Positions 1 to 8,746 of a DNA stretch of 64,000 nt are shown one piece after another (the first letter of the stretch is position 1; every line of letters begins with the position of its first letter). Position numbers and translations under genes: made by a program. The stretch covers positions 1 to 64,000 of the forward strand of contig JBFXDS010000005.1 in assembly GCA_050180895.1 (NCBI GenBank), given 5' to 3'. The DNA is from JBGPEQ01 sp050180895 (GTDB taxonomy: Bacteria > Pseudomonadota > Alphaproteobacteria > Dongiales > Dongiaceae). The notes beneath the pieces were generated by a model. That model was given only the letters and a program-made list of their open reading frames with translations, did no database searches and was not told where the DNA came from.

Positions 1-91
1 CAAGATGGTCGTCATAGTCGCCTGCATGCGCAAGCTCCTCACCATCCTCAACGCCATCCTTCGCGATCGAACCCCATGGCGACCCGCTTGA
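1..91 (+). pseudogene. IS110-family transposase, 3' end (cut by window start)
   Basis: Reading from base 2, the plus strand encodes a C-terminal tail containing VACMRKLLTILNA and ending at TGA 89-91. This tail is characteristic of IS110/IS116-family transposases, which end in a similar VACMRKLLTILNAML-type segment. Only about 29 codons lie in the window, so it cannot be judged whether the element is complete upstream. The family assignment rests on remembered similarity of the tail. Confidence 0.7.
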
Positions 92-106
92 CCCGCAACA
101 CAGTCG

Positions 107-126
107 CTGAGCCTGTCGAAGGACGC
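107..126. repeat. Half copy of a REP-like dispersed repeat
   Basis: The bases ctgagcctgtcgaaggacgc match one arm of the inverted pairs found at 20634-20704 and 39862-39940. Only one arm is present here, just downstream of the IS110 stop codon. Confidence 0.55.
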
Positions 127-192
127 AGGATGGTCGTGCAACGCGGTATGCGCGCCACGGGAGAGGATGGGGGCGAGGGCGATGTCCCTGCC

Positions 193-654
193 CTACGCCT
201 TCTCCACCTTCAGCATCGTGCCGTCGACGCCGACGACCTTGACGCGCTCGCCGGCCGGTAGGTCCGGCCCTTGAGCCCGCCACACGCTGTCGCCGACCCG
301 CACCTTGCCGATGCCGTTGACGATGCCCTCGTCGAGGTTCAGCACGCGGCCGATGTACTGCTCGCCGCGGCGATTCAAGGTGGCGTCCGCGGTCTCGATC
401 GGATTGCTGCGGATGTAGTACTTGGCAGCGACCACGGAGGCGAGCGCCAGCGCACCGAAGACCAGGAACTGCACCTGCCAGCTCAGCGTCACGCCGATGG
501 CCTCGCCCAGGATGAACATCACCAAGCCGGTGATCCCGGCGGCGATCCCGATCCACAGCAGGAAGAAGCCCGGCGCCACCATCTCGATGATGACGAGGAT
601 GAGGGCCAGCACCCACCAGTGCCAGAACTGCAGCGTCGAGAAATACTCGGCCAT
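193..654 (-). CDS. NfeD-like membrane protein
   Basis: A 153-residue protein with about three hydrophobic helices in residues 8-75 and a C-terminal soluble domain (about 95-153) with the small OB-fold typical of NfeD proteins. NfeD proteins work next to SPFH/stomatin proteins in membrane microdomains; their exact role is unsettled. The gene starts 15 bases after the stop of the SPFH gene at 670-1605 on the same strand, so the two form an operon like E. coli qmcA-ybbJ. Family call is firm; cellular role is inferred. Confidence 0.88.
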   Translation of the reverse strand: MAEYFSTLQFWHWWVLALILVIIEMVAPGFFLLWIGIAAGITGLVMFILGEAIGVTLSWQVQFLVFGALALASVVAAKYYIRSNPIETADATLNRRGEQYIGRVLNLDEGIVNGIGKVRVGDSVWRAQGPDLPAGERVKVVGVDGTMLKVEKA

Positions 655-669
655 CGACCGTCTCCTCCC

Positions 670-1605
670 TTACGATCGCCCGGGGCCGCTTGAGTTGCCG
701 AGCGCCTGCTTGGCCAGCTCGGCGATGCCGCCGATGGCGCCGATGACGCCGCCGGCCTCGAGCGGCATCAGGATCAGCTTCTGGTTCGGCGCCGCGGCGA
801 CCTGCTGCAGCGCCTCGATGTATCTCTGGGCGACGAAGTAGTTGACCGCCTGCACGTTGCCGGTGGCGATCGCCTGTGAGACCATGCTCGTCGCCTTCGC
901 CTCGGCCTCGGCGGCGCGCTCGCGGGCCTCGGCGTCGCGGAAGGCGGCCTCGCGCCGGCCCTCGGCCTCCAGGATCGCCGACTGCTTCTCGCCCTCGGCC
1001 TTGAGGATGGCCGCCTGGCGGAAGCCCTCGGCATCCAGGATGTTGGCGCGCTTGTCGCGCTCGGCCTTCATCTGCCGGGCCATGGAATCGACCAGGTCCT
1101 TGGGCGGGGCGATGTCCTTGATCTCGATGCGCGTGACCTTGATGCCCCAGGGCTGGGTCGCGTCGTCGACCACCTGGAGCAGCTGGTGGTTGATCTTGTC
1201 GCGCTGCGACAGCAGCTCGTCGAGATCCATGGAGCCCATCACCGTGCGGATGTTGGTCATCGTCAGGTTGAGGATGGCGAGCTCCAGGTCGTTCACCTCA
1301 TAGGCCGCCTTGGCGGCATCGAGCACTTGATAGAAGACGACGCCGTCGACGCTGACCATGGCGTTGTCTTTGGTGATGACCTCCTGGGTCGGCACGTCCA
1401 GCACCTGCTCCATCATGTTCATCTTGGCGCCGATGCGGTCGAACACCGGCATGATGAAATGCAGGCCCGGCGCCAGCGTGCGCGTGTATTTGCCGAACCG
1501 TTCGACCGTCCATTCGCGCCCCTGCGGCACCTGCTTGACGGCGAGGACGACATACACCACCGCCAAGACGACGAAGAACAGAAATGCACCCAAGACGACG
1601 TCCAT
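670..1605 (-). CDS. qmcA: SPFH/stomatin-family membrane protein (QmcA-like)
   Basis: A 311-residue protein with one N-terminal membrane anchor (about residues 4-23), an SPFH/band-7 domain (about 25-180) and an Ala/Glu/Arg-rich coiled coil (about 175-255) with repeated LxAEGxxxAAxx units that drives oligomerisation. The family forms large ring or cage assemblies in membranes and is linked to membrane quality control, often with the FtsH protease. The partner NfeD gene follows after 15 bases. The 85-base upstream gap is unusually AT-rich and probably holds the promoter. Confidence 0.92.
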   Translation of the reverse strand: MDVVLGAFLFFVVLAVVYVVLAVKQVPQGREWTVERFGKYTRTLAPGLHFIMPVFDRIGAKMNMMEQVLDVPTQEVITKDNAMVSVDGVVFYQVLDAAKAAYEVNDLELAILNLTMTNIRTVMGSMDLDELLSQRDKINHQLLQVVDDATQPWGIKVTRIEIKDIAPPKDLVDSMARQMKAERDKRANILDAEGFRQAAILKAEGEKQSAILEAEGRREAAFRDAEARERAAEAEAKATSMVSQAIATGNVQAVNYFVAQRYIEALQQVAAAPNQKLILMPLEAGGVIGAIGGIAELAKQALGNSSGPGRS

Positions 1606-1690
1606 AGACTTGCCCTTTCCCCCGGTAGAAATTAAAATTAACTTATTGTAAATTAATAATTCAGCAATAAAATAACTTGATGCCAGTTAT
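1606..1690 (-). promoter_or_regulatory. AT-rich probable promoter region of the qmcA-nfeD pair
   Basis: Bases 1629-1678 consist almost only of A and T (runs such as attaaaattaactt and aattaataattcag) in an otherwise very GC-rich region. The patch lies between the end of rmuC and the start of qmcA, both on the minus strand. I could not fix one -35/-10 pair with correct spacing, so this is a region call only. Confidence 0.45.
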
Positions 1691-2848
1691 CTACTGGATG
1701 ACCCGTGTTTCCGGTAGCACGACCGCAGATCCGCCCTCGATCGACCCCGCGCTGCCGACATCGCCGATCTGCAGTTCCTCGATCCGCTCGGCCCGCTTGC
1801 CGACCTTCTCCGTGGAGATGCGGACCTGGCGGACGTCCTCGGCCGCCTGCTCGAAATGGCGCTGCAGCTTGCCGGCGCGCTCGTCCAGCCGAAGGACGTC
1901 GTCCAGCAGCCGTCGCAGCTCCGCCTGGATCAGGTGCGCCTGCTCGCGCAGCCGCACGTCCTTGAGCACGGCGCGCACGGTGGTCAGGGTCGCCATCAGC
2001 GTCGTCGGCGAGACGATCCAGACGCGCGCGCGGAAGGATTCCTCGACCAGGGCCGGGAAGCTGGCATGCAGCTCCGCATAGACCGCCTCGCTCGGCAGGA
2101 ACATCAGGGCCGACTCGGCGGTCTCGCCGGCGACGATGTACTTCTCCGCGATCGACCGGACATGCGTTCGCAGGGCGGTGGTGAATTGCCGGCGCGCCTG
2201 CGCCAGCGCGGCCTCGTCGCGCGCTTCGCGCATGGCGCGATAGCTCTCGAGCGGGAACTTGGCATCGAGCGCGATCGGCCCCGGCGGATTGGGCAGCAGC
2301 AGCAGGCAGTCCACCCGCGTCCCGCCGTTGAGCGTGGCTTGGAAGGCGTAGGCGGAGGGCGGCAGGGTGCCGCGGACCAGGTCCTGCATCTGGATCTCGC
2401 CGAAGGCGCCGCGCGCCTGCTTGTTGGCGAGGATGTCCTGCAGCCCGACGACCTGGGACGAAAGCTCGGTGATGGTCTTCTGCGCCGCATCGATGACGGC
2501 CAGCCGCTCGCGCAGGTCGGTGAGCGACTTGCCGGCCTGCGTGGAATGCTCCTGCAGGCGGTCGCCGACGCGCCGGCCCAGATCGGCCAGCCGGTCCTCG
2601 AGGTTGCGGCTCAGCACCCGTTCCTGGGTCTGCAGGCGCTCGGCGAGGACGGCCTGCGCGGCGGCCTGGCTCTCCGACATCTGCGCCAGCCGGCCTTGCA
2701 GTTCGGCCACGGCCTGTGCCATCGGTGCGGTCACCGACTCCAGGCGCGGGCGGCGCAGGACCAGGACGATCGCCAGAACCAGCAGCGCCGCCGCCACCGC
2801 AAGGCCGCCCAGAAAGATGGGATCGGAAAGCAGGCGCGGATCGATCAA
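1691..2848 (-). CDS. rmuC: DNA recombination protein RmuC
   Basis: About 385 residues. An N-terminal membrane helix (DPIFLGGLAVAAALLVLAIV) is followed by a long coiled coil and then the RmuC domain with the GAFGEIQMQDLV and LDAKFPLESYRAM segments that mark this PD-(D/E)XK-like family. RmuC limits DNA inversions between short inverted repeats in E. coli. I chose the TTG at 2846-2848 because GGAGGA lies at the right distance upstream on the minus strand; an ATG at 2917 would add an Arg-rich 23-residue stretch with no family support. Divergent from def. Confidence 0.9.
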   Translation of the reverse strand: MIDPRLLSDPIFLGGLAVAAALLVLAIVLVLRRPRLESVTAPMAQAVAELQGRLAQMSESQAAAQAVLAERLQTQERVLSRNLEDRLADLGRRVGDRLQEHSTQAGKSLTDLRERLAVIDAAQKTITELSSQVVGLQDILANKQARGAFGEIQMQDLVRGTLPPSAYAFQATLNGGTRVDCLLLLPNPPGPIALDAKFPLESYRAMREARDEAALAQARRQFTTALRTHVRSIAEKYIVAGETAESALMFLPSEAVYAELHASFPALVEESFRARVWIVSPTTLMATLTTVRAVLKDVRLREQAHLIQAELRRLLDDVLRLDERAGKLQRHFEQAAEDVRQVRISTEKVGKRAERIEELQIGDVGSAGSIEGGSAVVLPETRVIQ

Positions 2849-2998
2849 CCGGTTCCTCCGAAGGACAACGGTCCTTCTTAGACCGATTCGCGGGGCGGCG
2901 GAACAGCGGTGAAACACCCTGCCGGCCAGGCGGGTGCCCGGCTTGACGGCCCAGGGGCGACGCCATACCTAGACGCCACCCGGTTGACGCGTGGGACC

Positions 2999-3538
2999 AT
3001 GGCCAAGCTGGACATCATCGTCGCACCCGATCCGCGCCTGAAGATCAAGTGCGCGCCCGTGGACAAGGTCGACGCCTCGGTCCGCAAGCTCATGGATGAC
3101 ATGCTGGAAACCATGTATGCGGCGCCCGGCGTCGGCCTCGCCGCGCCGCAGGTCGGCGTCGCCAAGCGCGTCATCGTCGTCGACGCCGCCGCCAAGGGGG
3201 AGCCGCCGCAGCCCTACCGCATGGCCAATCCTGAGATCGTCTGGGCCTCCGACGAGGACAACACCTACAACGAGGGATGTCTCTCGCTGCCGGAGCACTA
3301 TGCCGACGTCGTCCGGCCCAAGGCGGTGCGCGTTCGCTATCTCGACCATGAGAACGAGATCCGCGAGCTCGAGGCCGATGGCCTGCTTGCCACCTGCGTG
3401 CAGCACGAGATGGATCATCTCGACGGCATCCTGTTCGTCGACCACATCTCCGCGCTCAAGCGCAACATGATCCTGCGCAAGCTCCTCAAGGCGAAGCGCG
3501 CGGGAATCTTCGAGCCGGATCGCGCGCGCGCGCTGTAG
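2999..3538 (+). CDS. def: Peptide deformylase
   Basis: A 179-residue type I deformylase, the Fe2+ enzyme that removes the formyl group from nascent protein N-termini. All three signature motifs are present: GVGLAAPQVG, EGCLS (metal Cys) and QHEMDHLDG (two metal His and catalytic Glu). Start taken at MAKLDIIVAPDP, which matches the family's usual N-terminus. First gene of a def-fmt-truA cluster; fmt follows after 70 bases, pairing formylation with deformylation. Confidence 0.96.
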   Translation: MAKLDIIVAPDPRLKIKCAPVDKVDASVRKLMDDMLETMYAAPGVGLAAPQVGVAKRVIVVDAAAKGEPPQPYRMANPEIVWASDEDNTYNEGCLSLPEHYADVVRPKAVRVRYLDHENEIRELEADGLLATCVQHEMDHLDGILFVDHISALKRNMILRKLLKAKRAGIFEPDRARAL

Positions 3539-3608
3539 CCGACGCGACGGCGTATCGCGGCCAGGCTCCAGCCGTACTAAGCTGGTCCCCTCGCCGCCCG
3601 AGGTTGTG

Positions 3609-4559
3609 ATGTCCCGCCTCCGCTTGGCCTTCATGGGCACGCCCGATTTTGCCGTCCCAGCGCTCCTCGCCTTGACCGAGGCCGGGCATCAGCTGGCGGC
3701 CGTCTATGCGCAGCCGTCGCGTGAAGCCGGTCGCGGCCAGCAGCCGCGGCCGTCGCCGGTCCAGGCGGCCGCGGTCGCCCGCGGCCTCCCGGTCCACACA
3801 CCGACGACGCTGAAGACTCCCGAGGAGCAGGCGGTCTTCGCATCCCTTCGGATCGATGCGGCTGTCGTCGTCGCTTACGGGCTGTTGCTGCCGAAGGCGA
3901 TCCTGGCGGCGCCGCGTCTCGGCTGCCTCAATATCCATGCCTCGCTGCTGCCGCGCTGGCGCGGCGCGGCGCCGATCCAGCGCGCTCTCATGGCGGGAGA
4001 CGCCGAGACAGGCATCACCATCATGCAGATGGACGAGGGCCTGGATACGGGGCCGATGCTGCTGCAGGAGCGGCTGCCGATCAGGCCCGAGGATAACTTC
4101 GGCACATTACACGACAGGCTGGCCGCGGCGGGGGCCCGCCTGGTCCTGCGCGCGCTTGATGAACTGGCGGCGGGGCAGGCGGTGGTGCGTCCCCAGCCTG
4201 CCGATGGAGCGACCTATGCCGCCAAGCTGACTCGCGACGACGAGCGTCTGGATTGGCGCCGGCCCGCCCTCGATCTGATGCGGCAGGTGCGCGCGCTCAG
4301 CCCGCGGCCGGGGGCATGGTTCGCCCAGGACGGCGATCGCCTGCGGGTGCTGGCGGCCGAGCGCGTGAGCGAGACGTTCGAGGTGGCGCCGGGCGTCGTC
4401 CTCGACGATCGCCTGACCGTCGCCTGCGGCCGCGAGGCGTTGCGCGTCACGCGCATCCAGCGGCCCGGCAAGGCGCCCCTGCCAGCCGCCGACTTCCTCC
4501 GCGGCTACCGGCTGCCGCGCGGGACGCTGCTGCCGCTGCCGGCGGAGCAGCCGGGATGA
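3609..4559 (+). CDS. fmt: Methionyl-tRNA formyltransferase
   Basis: A 316-residue enzyme that formylates initiator Met-tRNA using 10-formyltetrahydrofolate. The N-terminal formyltransferase domain carries NIHASLLPRWRGAAPIQRA and the following ETGITIMQMDEGLDTGPML segment, including the catalytic Asn-His-Asp set; the C-terminal OB-like domain is also present. ATG 3609 is preferred to the GTG three bases earlier. Its stop overlaps the truA start by four bases (ATGA), showing translational coupling. Confidence 0.96.
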   Translation: MSRLRLAFMGTPDFAVPALLALTEAGHQLAAVYAQPSREAGRGQQPRPSPVQAAAVARGLPVHTPTTLKTPEEQAVFASLRIDAAVVVAYGLLLPKAILAAPRLGCLNIHASLLPRWRGAAPIQRALMAGDAETGITIMQMDEGLDTGPMLLQERLPIRPEDNFGTLHDRLAAAGARLVLRALDELAAGQAVVRPQPADGATYAAKLTRDDERLDWRRPALDLMRQVRALSPRPGAWFAQDGDRLRVLAAERVSETFEVAPGVVLDDRLTVACGREALRVTRIQRPGKAPLPAADFLRGYRLPRGTLLPLPAEQPG

Positions 4560-5293
4560 CGCGGTTCAAGCTGACCCTCGAATATGACGGCAGCGGCTTC
4601 GTCGGCTGGCAGCGGCAGGACAACGGTCCCTCCGTGCAGCAGGCGCTCGAGGAGGCGATCCTCAAGTTCTGCGGCGAGACCGTCGATGCTTACGCGGCGG
4701 GCCGCACCGATGCGGGCGTGCATGCCCGCGGACAGGTGGTGCATGTCGATCTCGCACGCCAGACCAAGGCCGATCAGGTGCGCGACGCCGTCAATTTTCA
4801 TCTGAAGCCGGCGCCGATCTCGGTGCTGACGGCGGAGATCGCGGCGGCGGATTTTCACGCCCGCTTCTCGGCGACGGCCCGGCTCTATCTCTACCGCATC
4901 GTCAACCGGCGCGCGCCGCTCGCGCTCGACCGTCACCGCGCCTGGCTGGTCGGAACGCCGCTCGACGCCGCGGCCATGCACGCGGCGGCGCAGCTGCTCG
5001 TCGGGCATCACGACTTCACCAGCTTCCGCGCCGCGTTGTGCCAGGCCGCCTCGCCGATGAAGACGCTCGATGCCCTCGAGGTGAGCCGCCGAGGCGAGGA
5101 GATCCACATTGCCGCGCGGGCACGGTCGTTCCTGCACCATCAGGTGCGCAACATGGTCGGCACGCTGAAACTGGTCGGCGAAGGCAAGTGGACGAAGGAC
5201 GATTTGGCGCAGGCCCTCGCCGCGCGCGATCGGTCGGCCGCCGGGCCGACCGCCCCGGCCGAGGGCCTGTATCTGACGGGCGTCCTGTATTGA
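4556..5293 (+). CDS. truA: tRNA pseudouridine(38-40) synthase TruA
   Basis: A 245-residue pseudouridine synthase that modifies positions 38-40 of the tRNA anticodon arm. The catalytic Asp is D52 in GRTDAGVHA; the FHARFSATARLYLYRI and FLHHQVRNMVG segments are also typical. The start codon overlaps the fmt stop by four bases. Convergent with the membrane-protein gene at 5322-5891. Confidence 0.96.
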   Translation: MTRFKLTLEYDGSGFVGWQRQDNGPSVQQALEEAILKFCGETVDAYAAGRTDAGVHARGQVVHVDLARQTKADQVRDAVNFHLKPAPISVLTAEIAAADFHARFSATARLYLYRIVNRRAPLALDRHRAWLVGTPLDAAAMHAAAQLLVGHHDFTSFRAALCQAASPMKTLDALEVSRRGEEIHIAARARSFLHHQVRNMVGTLKLVGEGKWTKDDLAQALAARDRSAAGPTAPAEGLYLTGVLY

Positions 5294-5321
5294 CGGCAGG
5301 GCAAGATGCCGGCCGAGCAGC

Positions 5322-5891
5322 TCAGAGCATCATCCGATAGGTGATGGCGTCCAGTATCCGACTCAACAGAAAGTCGAGCAGAATGAATCCGCCGGCCATC
5401 AGTCCGTCGACGTTGAGGGCTCTGCGCGCCAGGAACCAGAGATACGCATACCAGAGAAGGCGGGCCAGCGAGCCGAAGACGATGGCCTGCTCCAGCGACG
5501 CCCATCCCAGCATCAGCGGGCCGTAGGCGAGCAGCAGCACGCCATAGCCGATGATGGCCGACCAGTTGTAGACGACGATGTATCCCACATACGCCTCGGA
5601 GCGCTGCAGCCAGCGGCAGAGCTCGAAGCTCGCGACCGGATAGATGAACCAGGCCACGATGTATTTCAGGATTTCGATGAGGAGGATCCGCGACCAGCTC
5701 GACCCCAGCGGCACGTACTGGATGATAGTCGTAAAGAGCAGCGCCTCCGCCGGCGCGACCAGGAAGGCGACCTGGAAGGAGCGCCAGAATCCGCTGAGGG
5801 AGCGGTCGAAATACTCGAGGCCGCGCTCGTCCAGATGCACGAGGCGCCAGAGGCCCTGGACCGCGTAGTTGATTTCCGTGAGTGTCGGCAT
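5322..5891 (-). CDS. Integral membrane protein of unknown function
   Basis: A 189-residue protein with about four or five hydrophobic helices (for example FQVAFLVAPAEALLFTTII and IIGYGVLLLAYGPLMLGWA) and few charged segments. I do not recognise a named family. Its ATG overlaps the dapE stop by four bases, so it is co-translated as the last gene of the engB-argB-dapD-dapE run. No catalytic motif is evident. Confidence 0.75.
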   Translation of the reverse strand: MPTLTEINYAVQGLWRLVHLDERGLEYFDRSLSGFWRSFQVAFLVAPAEALLFTTIIQYVPLGSSWSRILLIEILKYIVAWFIYPVASFELCRWLQRSEAYVGYIVVYNWSAIIGYGVLLLAYGPLMLGWASLEQAIVFGSLARLLWYAYLWFLARRALNVDGLMAGGFILLDFLLSRILDAITYRMML

Positions 5892-7060
5892 CAGCCGGCG
5901 GGACGGTCGGCGAAGTAGCCGTCGAGCACCGCCGCGTAGGTTTCGGTCAGCGCCCGGATGTCCGCGAGCGGGACATGCTCGTCCACCTTGTGCATTGACG
6001 CACCGGCGAGCCCGAACTCGGCCACAGGGCAATAGTCCTTGATGAATCGTGCGTCCGAGGTGCCGCCCGTCGTACTCAACTCGGGCGTCCGTCCGGTCAC
6101 CTGCTCGACCGCGCGGGCAATCAGGTCCGACAGCGGACCCGGCGGCGTGAGGAAGGATTCCCCGCTGACGGAGATCGCGAGGTCGTACGTGCCGCCGACG
6201 GCGTCGAAGTCGCGGCGCAGCCGCTGCTCGAGGCTTCGGCCGCTGTGGCGATCGTTGAAGCGGATGTTGAAGCTCGCCCGCGCCACGGCCGGAATGACGT
6301 TGCTTGCGGGGTTGCCGACGTCGACGGTGGATATCTGCAGCGTCGAGGCCTGGAAATGAGCGGTTCCCTCGTCGAGCGGCGTTTCCGTGATGCGCGTCAA
6401 CATCCTGATCAGCCGATGGATGGGATTGTCGGCCAGATGCGGGTAGGCGGTGTGTCCCTGCACGCCATGCACCGTCAGATGGCCGGTCAGGCTGCCGCGT
6501 CGTCCGATCTTGATCATGTCGCCCAGCCGCGTCGGGTTGGTCGGCTCGCCGACGAGGCAGGCGTCCAACCGCTCGCCGCGGGCGTGAAGCCATTCGAGCA
6601 CCGGTTTCGTTCCGTTGACCGCGGGTCCCTCCTCGTCGCCCGTGATCAGCAGGCTGATGGCGCCCGGAAGATCGCCCTCGCGGCGTGCGATGAACCCGGC
6701 CGCCGCGGCGACGAAGGCGGCGATGGCGCCCTTCATGTCGGCGGCCCCGCGGCCGAAGAGCCGGCCGTCGCGGATCTCGGCGCCGAAGGGGTCGGCCGAC
6801 CAGGCCGCGCGGTCGCCGACCGGAACCACGTCGGCATGGCCGGCAAAGCAGAAATTGGGGCCGGCGGCGCGGCCGGCCCGGGCATAGAGATTGTCCACCG
6901 CCACGGTGCCGGGTGCCGAGAATGTCAGACGGTGACAAACGAAGCCGACCTGCTCCAGCGTCCGCTGGAGCAGGTCGAGCGCGCCTGCGTCCGCCGGCGT
7001 CACGCTGGGACAGCGAATCAGATCACGGGCAAGTTCGATCGGGTCGATCGCGGCGCTCAC
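5891..7060 (-). CDS. dapE: Succinyl-diaminopimelate desuccinylase
   Basis: A 389-residue M20-family zinc hydrolase that converts N-succinyl-LL-diaminopimelate to LL-diaminopimelate in lysine and peptidoglycan synthesis. Visible metal and catalytic motifs are GHADVVPVGD, GRGAADMKG, ITGDEEGPA (Glu-Glu) and the C-terminal GASMHKVDEH His. I chose the GTG at 7058-7060 (MSAAIDPIELARDLIRCPS); upstream in-frame sequence is antisense to dapD. It follows dapD by 16 bases, so two consecutive pathway enzymes are linked. Confidence 0.95.
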   Translation of the reverse strand: MSAAIDPIELARDLIRCPSVTPADAGALDLLQRTLEQVGFVCHRLTFSAPGTVAVDNLYARAGRAAGPNFCFAGHADVVPVGDRAAWSADPFGAEIRDGRLFGRGAADMKGAIAAFVAAAAGFIARREGDLPGAISLLITGDEEGPAVNGTKPVLEWLHARGERLDACLVGEPTNPTRLGDMIKIGRRGSLTGHLTVHGVQGHTAYPHLADNPIHRLIRMLTRITETPLDEGTAHFQASTLQISTVDVGNPASNVIPAVARASFNIRFNDRHSGRSLEQRLRRDFDAVGGTYDLAISVSGESFLTPPGPLSDLIARAVEQVTGRTPELSTTGGTSDARFIKDYCPVAEFGLAGASMHKVDEHVPLADIRALTETYAAVLDGYFADRPAG

Positions 7061-7076
7061 GGAAATGCCCGGCCGC

Positions 7077-7934
7077 TCAATCCCGCAGCAGCTCGTTGAT
7101 CGACGTCTTGGCCCGGGTCTTCTCGTCGACGCGCTTGACGATGACGGCGCAATAGAGTCCCGGCCCCGGACTGCCGTCCGGCAGCGGCTTGCCCGGGAGC
7201 GTCCCGGAGACGACAACCGAGTAGGCGGGGACGCGGCCGTAGTGCACCTCGCTGGTGGCGCGGTCGACGATCTTGGTCGAGGCGCCGAGATAGACTCCCA
7301 TGGACAGCACGGATCCCTCTTCGACGACCACGCCCTCGGCCACTTCGGCGCGGGCGCCGATGAAGCAGTTGTCCTCGATGACCACCGGACCGGCCTGCAA
7401 CGGTTCCAGCACGCCGCCGATGCCGGCGCCACCGGAGATATGGCAGTTCTTGCCGATCTGGGCGCACGAGCCGACGGTCGCCCAGGTATCGATCATGGTG
7501 CCGCTGTCGACGCGGGCCCCGACATTGACGAAGCACGGCATGAGAATCACGCCCGGGGCGATATGGGCGGATCGCCGGACGACGCAGTTGGGCACGGCGC
7601 GGAAACCGGCAGCCTTGAAGCGATTCGCACCCCAGCCGGCGAACTTGGACGGCACCTTGTCGTACCAGGCGGCTTCGCCCGCCCCGTCGAACTTGCCGCC
7701 GCCGGGGATCACGACGGAGTCGGCGAGTCGGAAGGAGAGCAGCACCGCCTTCTTCAGCCACTGGTTGGTCTGCCACTGGCCGTTGCGCTTCTCGGCGACC
7801 CGCAGTTCCCCCTTGTCGAGCAGATCGAGCGCGCCGTCGACGGCCGTACGTATCTCGCCGGTCGTCGAGCTGTTGATCGTGTCGCGCGTCTCCCAGGCGG
7901 CATCGATCGCCGCCTGCAGCTGCTCGGTCGTCAT
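7077..7934 (-). CDS. dapD: Tetrahydrodipicolinate N-succinyltransferase
   Basis: A 285-residue left-handed beta-helix acyltransferase that succinylates tetrahydrodipicolinate in the succinylase branch of lysine synthesis. The hexapeptide-repeat region is evident from about residue 105 (VRRSAHIAPGVILMPCFVN) to 230, including the DTWATVGSCAQIGKN segment. It acts immediately before DapE, whose gene follows after 16 bases. Confidence 0.95.
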   Translation of the reverse strand: MTTEQLQAAIDAAWETRDTINSSTTGEIRTAVDGALDLLDKGELRVAEKRNGQWQTNQWLKKAVLLSFRLADSVVIPGGGKFDGAGEAAWYDKVPSKFAGWGANRFKAAGFRAVPNCVVRRSAHIAPGVILMPCFVNVGARVDSGTMIDTWATVGSCAQIGKNCHISGGAGIGGVLEPLQAGPVVIEDNCFIGARAEVAEGVVVEEGSVLSMGVYLGASTKIVDRATSEVHYGRVPAYSVVVSGTLPGKPLPDGSPGPGLYCAVIVKRVDEKTRAKTSINELLRD

Positions 7935-8001
7935 TGGATGTTCCGGTCGCCGAAGCCCTGCGTCGACGGGAACATGGGGCAGGGGTCGGAAGGTGTCAAT
8001 G

Positions 8002-8739
8002 TCAGCGGCGCGGCGGCGCCTCTGCCAGGGCGGCGTCAGTGACTTGGCGCGGAGCCGAGGCCGACGGCATGCCCGCTATCCGGCCCAGCCATGCGACGAG
8101 ATCGTCGGTTACGTGATGGACATGCTCTCCTGCGACGCCGTCCTGCGCCCACTCCGCCTCGGTGCGGACGAGGACGGTGGTCATGCCCATCTGATGCGCC
8201 GGAAGCAGGTTCTTGGCCAGGTCCTCGACCATCACCGCGCGCTTCGGGTCGATCCAGTGCCGGCGCACCAGGATGTCGTAGACGAACGGCTCCGGCTTCG
8301 GGAAGTAGTCGGCGGCCACGATATCGAAGATCGCGGCGAACCGGTGTCCGACGCCGAGCCGCGCCAGCACGTTCTCCGCATGCTTCGCCGATCCGTTCGT
8401 GAACACGATCTTGCGGCCGGGCAGTCGGCCGAGCGCCTGATCGAGATCCGGACTGGGCGGCACGGGCGTCACGTCGATGGCGTGGACGAAGTCGAGGAAG
8501 CTCTGCGGATCGACCTGATGATGCAGCATCAGGCCGCGCAGGCTCGTGCCATAATCGTGGAAATACTGCTTCTGGATGCGATAGGCCTCGACGGGATCGA
8601 TTCTGAGAAACCGGGCGATGAACGCACCGATATGTTCGTCGACCTGCGCGAACAGGTTGCAGGAGGCCGGATAGAGCGTGTTGTCGAGATCGAAGATCCA
8701 GGTCTCCGCCTGCTGCAAAGTCGCGGCCTTGCCATTCAT
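8002..8739 (-). CDS. HAD-family pyrimidine 5'-nucleotidase-like phosphatase
   Basis: A 245-residue HAD hydrolase. Motif I is FDLDNTLYP (nucleophile and acid/base Asp), motif II FTNGS, motif III the Lys in YFPKPEPF, motif IV VMVEDLAKN. The Asn and Tyr after motif I and the overall layout match the SDT1/PHM8-like pyrimidine 5'-nucleotidase group common beside argB in alphaproteobacteria. Start set at MNGKAATLQQ; a longer reading would run into argB. Substrate is inferred. Confidence 0.85.
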   Translation of the reverse strand: MNGKAATLQQAETWIFDLDNTLYPASCNLFAQVDEHIGAFIARFLRIDPVEAYRIQKQYFHDYGTSLRGLMLHHQVDPQSFLDFVHAIDVTPVPPSPDLDQALGRLPGRKIVFTNGSAKHAENVLARLGVGHRFAAIFDIVAADYFPKPEPFVYDILVRRHWIDPKRAVMVEDLAKNLLPAHQMGMTTVLVRTEAEWAQDGVAGEHVHHVTDDLVAWLGRIAGMPSASAPRQVTDAALAEAPPRR

Positions 8740-8746
8740 GGAGTGG

